This document shows, in pieces, positions 57,649-64,000 of a DNA stretch of 64,000 bases (positions are counted from its first letter, which is position 1; each line of letters opens with the position of its first letter). The DNA comes from Rhizobiales bacterium 2SD (GTDB taxonomy: Bacteria > Pseudomonadota > Alphaproteobacteria > Rhizobiales > Beijerinckiaceae). A program made the translations under genes and the position numbers. The notes under the pieces were generated by a model that was given only the letters and a program-made list of their open reading frames with translations, had not been told where the DNA came from and did not search any database. Where the stretch lies: NCBI GenBank assembly GCA_005502805.1, contig SCMY01000002.1, positions 124,001 through 188,000 of the forward strand, written 5' to 3'.

Positions 57649-58658
57649 GCAACCTCACGATCGAACTGGCGAAGCGGAAAATCACCCAGGAGGCGCCGGT
57701 CGCGCCCGCGCCAGAGCATGACGCCAAGCTGGCCGCAAGCCCCGTCGGGCGCAGTGACCTCCTCGGCGAGATCGCAGTCGAGCCCGGCCTCGCCAAACCA
57801 GGCGACGATCTCGTCCTTCTCGAAGCCGAGCCGGCGATGGGCGTGCTCAGTGCGCAGGAACTCCATCTCGTGCGGCGCGAAATCGACCAGGATCAACCGC
57901 CCGCCGGGAGAGAGGAGCGCTGCCGCCTCGCGCAGAGCGCGGGCCGGATCGTCGAGAAAGTGCAGCACCTGGTGGACGATCACGAGGTCGAAGGAGCCGC
58001 GCGCGAAAGGCAGCGCGTAGATGTCGCCCTGCCGAAGCTCGACCCGCGACAGACCGGCCTTCTCCAGATTGGCGCGCGCCACCGCCAGCATGGCATGGCT
58101 GGCGTCGACGCCGACCGCACGGGTAGCCTTCGGCGCGAGGCGCTCCAGCATGCGCCCGGTGCCGGTGCCGAGATCGAGCAGCGCCTGTAGCGGCGTCTCG
58201 CCGACGGCAGCCTCGACCGCAGCCTCAACCGCAGCGTCGGGCACATGCAGCGAGCGCAACTGGTCCCATTCGCGCGCGACATTGGCGAAATAGGACTGTG
58301 CCGCCGCGGCCCGCGTCGCCCGCACGGCAGCGAGGCGCTCGCGATCGGCGGCGAGAACCGGATCGGCGGGATCGAGGTCGCGGGCCAGCGCCAGCGCCAG
58401 CGCCCCACCCGGCGTCGCATCGTCGAGCCGGAAGAAGGCGAAAGCCCCTTCCCGCGAGCGGCGCAGCAGGCCGGCCTCGGCCATCAGCTTGAGGTGGCGC
58501 GAGATGCGCGGCTGCGACTGGCCGAGGATGTCGGTGAGGTCGGAGACCGAGAGCTCGCCTTCCGCCAGCAGCGCCAGGATCCGCAAGCGAGTCTCTTCAC
58601 CCGCTGCACGCAGCGAAGCCAGCAAGGTCGGCAGCGAATGGTGGAAGCGGCTGGTCAC
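57645..58658 (-). CDS. sahR: ArsR-family regulator fused to a SAM-methyltransferase-like domain (SahR type)
   Basis: Two-domain repressor of the methionine cycle, 337 residues. The N-terminal ArsR HTH is RLRILALLAEGELSVSDLTD (in part), followed by ILGQSQPRISRHLKLMAEAG. A linker leads to a class I methyltransferase fold with LLDLGTGTGRMLERLAPKA, GVDASHAMLAVARANL and a downstream HQVLHFLDDPARALREA. This architecture matches SahR, an S-adenosylhomocysteine-responsive regulator of metH, metF and related genes (known from comparative genomics). A perfect 16-bp palindrome sits inside its promoter spacer. The ligand is inferred. Confidence 0.88.
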   Translation of the reverse strand: MTSRFHHSLPTLLASLRAAGEETRLRILALLAEGELSVSDLTDILGQSQPRISRHLKLMAEAGLLRRSREGAFAFFRLDDATPGGALALALARDLDPADPVLAADRERLAAVRATRAAAAQSYFANVAREWDQLRSLHVPDAAVEAAVEAAVGETPLQALLDLGTGTGRMLERLAPKATRAVGVDASHAMLAVARANLEKAGLSRVELRQGDIYALPFARGSFDLVIVHQVLHFLDDPARALREAAALLSPGGRLILVDFAPHEMEFLRTEHAHRRLGFEKDEIVAWFGEAGLDCDLAEEVTAPDGACGQLGVMLWRGRDRRLLGDFPLRQFDREVA

Positions 58659-58686
58659 CGGCGAGCGTCTCGAAAAATCTGTGAAA

Positions 58687-58715
58687 GATATAAAGATATC
58701 TTTATGTCAGATCAA
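58687..58715 (-). promoter_or_regulatory. sahR-metF-metH promoter with palindromic operator
   Basis: Minus-strand -35 TTGATC (58710-58715), 17-nt spacer and -10 TATATC (58687-58692). The 16-bp perfect palindrome ATAAAGATATCTTTAT (58690-58705) lies mostly in the spacer and overlaps the -10. Repressor bound here would block transcription of the operon. I see no SAM or SAH riboswitch in the short leader. Confidence 0.78.
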
Positions 58716-58818
58716 CCAAGATAGCAAGCCTGTTTGTCCGCTATTCCGGTCGGCGCCGACGGATCAAACAAACGCGAGCACGCCCCTCCACACTGGAGAA
58801 TGGCTCCGCGCCCCCTTC

Positions 58819-60258
58819 CTACGCAGGCTTGCTCGATGCAGCCGCCCGCATCGCCTCGCGCAGCACGCTGAAGATGCGCGGATCGGCGGCCTGCGCCACG
58901 TTGAAGCGCATGAAGCTCCTGGCCGTCCCCGACAGGCTGAAGGCGTTGCCCGGCGCGAGCACGATCCCCTCGCCGAGCGCATGCCGCGCGACCTCCCCCG
59001 CGTCGAGCTCATCAGGCAGGCGGCACCACAGGAACAGCCCGCCGCGCGGCGTCAGCCAGGGCTCGATGCCGAGCGCGGCGAGGCGGCCACGCGTCTCGGC
59101 CATCGCCCGGGCCAGCCGCTGGCGCAGGGCATCGACATGCCGGCGATAGCCGCCGTCCTTCAGGGTATCGAGTACCAGTTCGGCTGCGAGCCGCCCCCCG
59201 CCGAAGGAGAGCGCGACCTTGAGGTCAGTCAGTCCCTCGACCCAGTCCGGCCTTGCCGCGATGTAACCGCAGCGCACCGAGGCCGACAACGTCTTCGAGA
59301 AGCTGCCGATCTGGATCACCCGCTCCAGCCCGTCGAGCCCGGCGAGCCGTGGCGCGAACTCCGGCTCCAGATCGCCGAAGATGTCGTCCTCGACGATGGT
59401 CAGCCCGGCCTGCTCGGCGAGCTTGAGCAGGCGATGCGCGGTCGCGGCCGAGAGCGTCGCGCCGGTCGGGTTGTGCAGGGCGCAGTTGGTGACGTAGAGC
59501 CGCGGACGGTGCTCGGTCAGCGCCTGCGCGAACAGGGCTAGATCCGGCCCGGATGGCGTATAGGGCACGCTGACGATCTTGGCGCGATGGGCGCGCAGCA
59601 GCGCCTGGAAATTGAAATAGCAGGGATCGTCGACCAGCACGGTGTCTCCGGGCTCGAGCAGGAAGCGACAGACGAGGTCGATCGCCTGCGTGCCCGACTC
59701 GGTCAGGACGATCTGGTCCGGTGGAGCCTCGACACCGCGCTCGGCGAGACGATGGGCGAGCAGATGCCGCAGCCCGGCTAAGCCGAGCGGCGTGCCGTAT
59801 TCGGCCAATGTCGCCGCATCGGCCCGGCCCAGCTTGCGCAGCGCCTTGCGGATCGAAGCCTCCGGCATCCAGTCCGGCGGCAGCCAGCCACAACCGGGTC
59901 TGAGGCTGTCCGCCCCGGCATCGAGCGACTGCCGGGAGATCCAGAGCGGGTCCACGGCCCGGTCCAGTTTCGGCGCGACATCGGCGAGCGAGAGCGGCGG
60001 CAGGCGCCGGACATAGAAGCCCGAGCCGCGCCGCGCCTGGATCGCCCCCTCGGCCGCCAGCCGCTCATAGGCCTCGACCACGGTCGATTTCGACACGCCC
60101 ATGCTCTCGGCAAGGCCGCGGATCGAGGGCAGCTTGGCGCCCGGCGTCAATGTCCGCCCGGCGATCCGCTGCCGGATCGTTGCCATGACGCGCCCGACCA
60201 ACGTGTCGGCGATGGCCGCACTATCGACAGAAGCGTTAAACTGTACGGTTTCCAGCAT
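58819..60258 (-). CDS. MocR-type regulator (GntR HTH + aminotransferase-like domain)
   Basis: PLP-dependent transcription factor, 479 residues from ATG 60258; the longer open frame upstream is not coding-like. GntR HTH: RVMATIRQRIAGRTLTPGAK (in part) and LPSIRGLAESMGVSKSTVVE (in part) with the wing YERLAAEGAIQARRGSGFYV (in part). Aminotransferase fold type I: DPCYFNFQALLRAHRAKIVS (in part), TNCALHNPTGATLS, and the PLP lysine in IGSFSKTLSASVRCGYI. It is divergent from an EamA exporter, with inverted ACAGTT/AACTGT between them. Confidence 0.93.
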   Translation of the reverse strand: MLETVQFNASVDSAAIADTLVGRVMATIRQRIAGRTLTPGAKLPSIRGLAESMGVSKSTVVEAYERLAAEGAIQARRGSGFYVRRLPPLSLADVAPKLDRAVDPLWISRQSLDAGADSLRPGCGWLPPDWMPEASIRKALRKLGRADAATLAEYGTPLGLAGLRHLLAHRLAERGVEAPPDQIVLTESGTQAIDLVCRFLLEPGDTVLVDDPCYFNFQALLRAHRAKIVSVPYTPSGPDLALFAQALTEHRPRLYVTNCALHNPTGATLSAATAHRLLKLAEQAGLTIVEDDIFGDLEPEFAPRLAGLDGLERVIQIGSFSKTLSASVRCGYIAARPDWVEGLTDLKVALSFGGGRLAAELVLDTLKDGGYRRHVDALRQRLARAMAETRGRLAALGIEPWLTPRGGLFLWCRLPDELDAGEVARHALGEGIVLAPGNAFSLSGTARSFMRFNVAQAADPRIFSVLREAMRAAASSKPA

Positions 60259-60262
60259 CAGG

Positions 60263-60280
60263 ACAGTTTGCCCGAACTGT
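60263..60280. promoter_or_regulatory. Candidate MocR operator
   Basis: ACAGTT (60263-60268), N6, AACTGT (60275-60280), with further CTGTAC copies at 60241 and 60278, directly upstream of both divergent genes. Confidence 0.55.
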
Positions 60281-60342
60281 ACCGGACTGTCTCTGGAAAT
60301 CCGCACGCCCTCGCCGCATGCAGGCCGGCCCCAGGAGGTATC

Positions 60343-61206
60343 ATGGATAAGACCGCGAACGGCCTGCTCAACGGCTTCATCGGCGTCGTCATCTTCAGTG
60401 GCTCGCTGCCGGCGACCCGCGTCGCCGTCGCCGATTTCGATCCGGTGTTCCTGACCGTCGCACGCGCCGCCATCGCCGGTTTGCTCGGCCTCGCTTTGCT
60501 GCTCGCGCTCCGGGAAAAGCGTCCGGCCCGCGCCGACCTCATACCGCTCGCCGTGGTCGCGCTCTGCGTCGTCGTCGGCTTCCCGCTGCTGACGGCCCTG
60601 GCGCTGAAGCACGTCACCTCCGCCCATTCGATCGTCTTCATCGGCCTTCTGCCGCTCGCCACCGCCATCTTCGGCGTGCTGCGCGGCGGCGAGCGGCCTC
60701 AGCCTGCCTTCTGGCTCTTCGCCATTCTCGGCAGTCTCTGCGTCGTCGGCTTCGCCTGGACGCAAGGCATCGCCGCCTCCCCGGTCGGCGACCTCTTGAT
60801 GCTCGCCGCCGTGATCGTTTGCGGCCTCGGCTATGCCGAAGGGGCGCGCCTCTCGCGCCATCTCGGCGGCTGGCAGGTGATCTCCTGGGCGCTCGTCCTG
60901 TCGCTGCCGATCATGGCCGGCCTTTCATTGGCGACGTTGCCGGCCTCCTTCATGCAGGCGGGCGGCCCGGCCTGGCTCGGCCTCGCCTATGTCTCGCTGT
61001 TCAGCATGCTGATCGGCTTCGTCTTCTGGTATCGCGGCCTCGCCCAGGGTGGCATCGCCGCGGTCGGGCAGCTGCAATTGCTGCAGCCCTTCTTCGGCCT
61101 GGCGCTGGCCGGCCTCCTGCTCGGCGAGACCGTTGGCTGGCAGATGATCGCGACTTCAGCCGCCGTCGTCCTTTGCGTGGCCGGAGCACGGCGCTACGCG
61201 CGCTAG
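60343..61206 (+). CDS. EamA/DMT-family exporter
   Basis: Ten-helix membrane protein, 287 residues from ATG 60343 behind CCAGGAGGT. Two EamA repeats begin at GLLNGFIGVVIFSGSLPATR and LLMLAAVIVCGLGYAEGARL, with the usual LQLLQPFFGLALAGLLLGE near the C-terminus. Pairing with a MocR regulator suggests export of an amino acid or amine; not proved. The gap 61207-61381 shows nothing I recognise. Confidence 0.92.
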   Translation: MDKTANGLLNGFIGVVIFSGSLPATRVAVADFDPVFLTVARAAIAGLLGLALLLALREKRPARADLIPLAVVALCVVVGFPLLTALALKHVTSAHSIVFIGLLPLATAIFGVLRGGERPQPAFWLFAILGSLCVVGFAWTQGIAASPVGDLLMLAAVIVCGLGYAEGARLSRHLGGWQVISWALVLSLPIMAGLSLATLPASFMQAGGPAWLGLAYVSLFSMLIGFVFWYRGLAQGGIAAVGQLQLLQPFFGLALAGLLLGETVGWQMIATSAAVVLCVAGARRYAR

Positions 61207-61381
61207 AGCGAAATACCGAACAAATCGAGAAAGAACCGCGGCACGCCCTGCCGCAAGCGCGTGGCTGCCGTCCCGGTCGGGGCCGGTTGTCAAATGAGGT
61301 GCGCCCCTGCCTGCTTTGGGCGCAGTGCTTACAACCGCAGGCCTGCAGCCTTCGTCACGCCTACCAGTCCTTCAGCTGCGT

Positions 61382-61585
61382 TCAGAGCAGCTTCAGGTCG
61401 CCTGCAGCGGTCTTGCCGCGCTCGGTCTTCAGGTCGAAGGAGAGCTTCTGCCCCTCGGTCAGGGACATCAGGCCCGCTTCCTTGACGGCAGTGATGTGCA
61501 CAAACACATCCTTGCCGCCGTCAGCAGGCTGAATGAAGCCGTAGCCCTTCTCGGTGTTGAACCATTTGACGGTTCCGGTCGCCAT
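61382..61585 (-). CDS. Cold-shock protein, CspA family
   Basis: Single-stranded nucleic-acid-binding protein of 67 residues from ATG 61585 (AAGGGA 9 nt upstream). RNP1 KGYGFIQ and RNP2 DVFVHI are intact, and the start [17 protein letters not shown] is typical. Acts as RNA chaperone. Longer open frame upstream would add 16 residues without family support. Confidence 0.95.
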   Translation of the reverse strand: MATGTVKWFNTEKGYGFIQPADGGKDVFVHITAVKEAGLMSLTEGQKLSFDLKTERGKTAAGDLKLL

Positions 61586-61721
61586 CGCCGCATCCCTTGG
61601 AGCATCCGTGGTCGTAACGGAGCCCCTCGGCAACGATGTCGAAAAGGCCCCGCACAGCGAGGATTGACCGAAAACGCAAGCTTGTCGAGATCAAAGCGAT
61701 GGCAGTTGCCGTTACGTCCGC

Positions 61722-63926
61722 TCAGCGCCTCACCAGCTCGAACTGCGTCCTTACCGTGGCGAGTGAAGAGCCCCCGAGATAAACCTCGATGATACCCGGA
61801 TCGAGCTGGTAGCGGCCGTCATCGTCATGGCCGCCGAGCGCTTTGCCCTCCAGCCTGAACCGCACCGTCCTGGTCTCGCCGGCCTTGAGCGCGATTTTCT
61901 CGAAACCCTTGAGCAGGCGCAGCGGCCGCGAGCGCTCCGCGACGGGCTGGCGGATATAAAGCTGTACCACCTCCTGGCCGTCGCGATCCCCCTGATTGGT
62001 CACGTCGACCGCGACCTCGGTCGCCCCATCGAACGGCACCTTGGCGTTGGTCACGCGCGGATTGGCATAGCCGAAGCGGCTATAGGACAGACCGAAGCCG
62101 AACGGGTAGAGCGCCTCGTTGGCCTCGTCCATGTAGATCGATTCATAGCGCTGGCGGATCTTCTGCGGCCGCCCCGTCGGCAGCTGGTCGTAATAGACCG
62201 GGATCTGCCCGACCGAACGCGGAAAACTCATCGGCGTGCGCCCGGCCGGATTGACCTTGCCGGCCAGCACCTCGGCGATCGCGGCGCGTCCCTCGGTGCC
62301 GCCATGAAAGGTCTGGACGATCGCGGCGACGTTCTTGTCGGCCCAGCTCAGGACCAGCGGCCGGCCCGTCGCCAGCACCAGCACCACCGGCTTGCCGGTG
62401 GCGACCAGCGCCTCCAGCAATTCCTGCTGCACGCCGGGCAGGCCGAGATCGGTGCGTGAGGCGCCCTCGCCCATGAACTCGCAGTCTTCGCCGAGCATGG
62501 TGACGACGAGATCGGCCGCGGCCGCCGCCTTCAACGCGGCCTCCTTGTCCTTGAACTCGGTGCCACAGTTCTTGCTGAAGGCCGGCTCATAGGTGACCGT
62601 GACGTCGGACGGCAGCTGCTCGCGCAGCGCCTCCGGCAGCGGCTGCACGACGCGGCGGCCGAGTCCGGCCGGGTCGGTCCAGACCCGCTCGTCCTCCGGC
62701 ACCGCCATGGCGCCGATCACCGCAACCGACTTCACGGACGGCGCGATCGGCAGCGTCTGCCTGTCGTTCCGGAGCAGGATCACGCCCTCGCGTGCCGCCT
62801 GCCGGGCGACCTTGCGGGCTTCCTCGGTCTGCATCAGCGAGGGAGCGGCGGCGACGTCGACATCCGGCCGCTCGAACAGGCCGAGATGATATTTGACCCG
62901 CAGCACGCGCCGCACCGCCTCGTCGAGCGCCTTCATCGGCACACGGCCGGCCTTCACCTCACCGGCGAGGTGCTTGTGATAGACGTCGCCCATCATGTCC
63001 ATGTCGATGCCGGCGAGCAGCGCCTTGCGCGCGGCCTCGGCATCGTCCTTGGCGATGCCGTGCAGGCGCAGTTCGGTGATCGAGCCGAAATCCGAGGTGA
63101 CGAAGCCGCGAAAACCCCATTTCCCGCGCAGCAAATCGGTCAGCATGCCGCGATGAGCGGTCGCCGGCATGCCGTTGAGGGCGTTGAACGCCGCCATCGC
63201 CGTCATCGCGCCGGTGTCGAAGGCGGCCTTGAACGGCGGCAGGAAAAGGTCGTGCAACTGGCTGGTCGGGATCCAGGTCGAGTTGTAGTCGCGCCCGCCT
63301 TCGGCCGCGCCATAGCCGACGAAATGCTTGACGCTCGCCGCGACGCCGCCGCGCTGGTAGCCGCGCGTGCGCGCCACCGCGATCACGCTGGCGAGATAGG
63401 CGTCTTCGCCCGCTCCCTCCAGCACCCGGCCCCAGCGCGGATCGCGCGAGATGTCGACCATCGGCGCGAAGGTCCAGTTGACGCCCGCGGCGCGCGCTTC
63501 CCGGCCCGTCCAATAGGCCGCCTGCTCGATCAGCTGCGGGTTCCAGCTCGAGGCCTGGCCGAGCGGCAGCGGAAAATAGGTCGAGAAGCCATGGACGGCA
63601 TCGAGCCCGATGATCAGCGGGATTTTGAGACGCGACTGCCTGACGGCCTCCTGGACCTGCCGGACCTCCTGCGGCACGACGAAATTCATCACCGCGCCCA
63701 TGCGGCCGGCCTTGACCTGATTGATGTCGAAGCCTTCGCCGCGCCCGGAGAGGTGGAGCTGGCCGACCTTCTCCTCCAGCGTCATCCTGCCGATCAGCGC
63801 CGTGATCTTGCGCTCGATCTCGGCGGCCTCGCGCCCGTTCTTCCAGCCGACCTCCTGCTGTGCGTGGGCGAAGGTCGCAAGGCCGCAGAACAGGAATGCA
63901 GCGACGAGCCGCAGAAGCATGAGCAC
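61722..63926 (-). CDS. bglX: Periplasmic beta-glucosidase, glycoside hydrolase family 3 (BglX-like)
   Basis: Exported beta-glucosidase, 734 residues from ATG 63926 (63920 is an alternative). A signal peptide (LLRLVAAFLFCGLATFAHAQ) is followed by the GH3 N-domain: MTLEEKVGQLHLSG, PLIIGLDAVHGFSTYFPLPL (in part), DPRWGRVLEGAGEDAYLASV (in part), KHFVGYGAAEGGRDYNSTW. The nucleophile aspartate is in FVTSDFGSI, about residue 279. The GH3 C-domain (VVTMLGEDCEFMGEGASRTD in part, GRPLVLSWADK) and a C-terminal fibronectin-like domain (VAVDVTNQGDRDGQEVVQLY in part) complete the BglX layout. Confidence 0.95.
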   Translation of the reverse strand: MLMLLRLVAAFLFCGLATFAHAQQEVGWKNGREAAEIERKITALIGRMTLEEKVGQLHLSGRGEGFDINQVKAGRMGAVMNFVVPQEVRQVQEAVRQSRLKIPLIIGLDAVHGFSTYFPLPLGQASSWNPQLIEQAAYWTGREARAAGVNWTFAPMVDISRDPRWGRVLEGAGEDAYLASVIAVARTRGYQRGGVAASVKHFVGYGAAEGGRDYNSTWIPTSQLHDLFLPPFKAAFDTGAMTAMAAFNALNGMPATAHRGMLTDLLRGKWGFRGFVTSDFGSITELRLHGIAKDDAEAARKALLAGIDMDMMGDVYHKHLAGEVKAGRVPMKALDEAVRRVLRVKYHLGLFERPDVDVAAAPSLMQTEEARKVARQAAREGVILLRNDRQTLPIAPSVKSVAVIGAMAVPEDERVWTDPAGLGRRVVQPLPEALREQLPSDVTVTYEPAFSKNCGTEFKDKEAALKAAAAADLVVTMLGEDCEFMGEGASRTDLGLPGVQQELLEALVATGKPVVLVLATGRPLVLSWADKNVAAIVQTFHGGTEGRAAIAEVLAGKVNPAGRTPMSFPRSVGQIPVYYDQLPTGRPQKIRQRYESIYMDEANEALYPFGFGLSYSRFGYANPRVTNAKVPFDGATEVAVDVTNQGDRDGQEVVQLYIRQPVAERSRPLRLLKGFEKIALKAGETRTVRFRLEGKALGGHDDDGRYQLDPGIIEVYLGGSSLATVRTQFELVRR

Positions 63927-64000
63927 TATCTCGCTGAAGCGTAGGGTGGGAAGGCCGCCCTACAGGATCGGGCCGCCCGGCTCAACCGCTGGCATCGCCG

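Noticed and set aside
58659..58740. SAM/SAH or cobalamin riboswitch before the methionine operon.
   Set aside because: The leader after the promoter is only about 20-25 nt and carries no such fold; a protein operator explains control.

Overview
The window reads as a chromosomal segment of a GC-rich alphaproteobacterium of the Hyphomicrobiales (Rhizobiales). The division/cell-wall gene order, the FtsZ tail type, a MurE of the diaminopimelate type, the rhizobial-style palindromic repeats and two candidate EcfG general-stress promoters all fit. A Bosea-like genus is my guess, not a demonstrated assignment. Nearly all sequence is ordinary coding DNA. I see no tRNA, rRNA, CRISPR array, insertion sequence or prophage.

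Layout. 1-2.1 kb: a sugar-type ABC transporter (binding protein, then a permease cut by the left edge), with a 13-bp hairpin between them. 2.3-5.7 kb: a 24-residue membrane microprotein behind a candidate EcfG promoter, a DEAD-box RNA helicase and a metallo-beta-lactamase-fold hydrolase. 5.7-32.3 kb: the division and cell wall (dcw) region, all on the minus strand: mraZ-rsmH-ftsL-ftsI-murE-murF-mraY-murD-ftsW-murG-murC-murB-ddl-ftsQ-ftsA-ftsZ-lpxC, followed by bamD and recN. Two unrelated regulator-plus-effector modules interrupt it: TetR/DinB/cupin between murD and ftsW, and MarR/EamA transporter between murB and ddl. The mraZ promoter carries 10-bp-spaced MraZ boxes, and a CtrA-type site lies upstream of ddl-ftsQAZ.

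32.5-38.1 kb: ohrR/ohr peroxide defence, a Tat-exported hydrolase, the RNase P RNA gene (rnpB, minus strand), a lytic transglycosylase, a glycine-zipper lipoprotein behind a second candidate EcfG promoter, a DjlA-like co-chaperone coupled to an AmpD-like amidase. 38.2-43 kb: a MacA-MacB-type ABC efflux operon whose adaptor carries an unusual helical insert, then a PAS-GGDEF diguanylate cyclase. 43-48 kb: an acyl-CoA dehydrogenase-like flavoprotein with a divergent HxlR regulator, a Gly/Tyr-rich secreted protein, a VOC protein, and a Cys-containing HxlR regulator divergent from a beta-class GST and an NTF2-like protein.

48.3-64 kb: a Na/Pi cotransporter, an unrecognised exported protein, an MFS/LysR pair, the sahR-metF-metH methionine operon with its palindromic operator inside the promoter spacer, a MocR-type regulator divergent from an EamA exporter, a cold-shock protein and a periplasmic GH3 beta-glucosidase.

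A recurring theme is divergent regulator/effector pairs with clear inverted repeats between them. The sequence supports no wholly new multi-gene system. The most rewarding leads are the stress-promoter/microprotein unit, the two cargo modules inside dcw, the superposed MraZ promoter/operator and the MacA insert.
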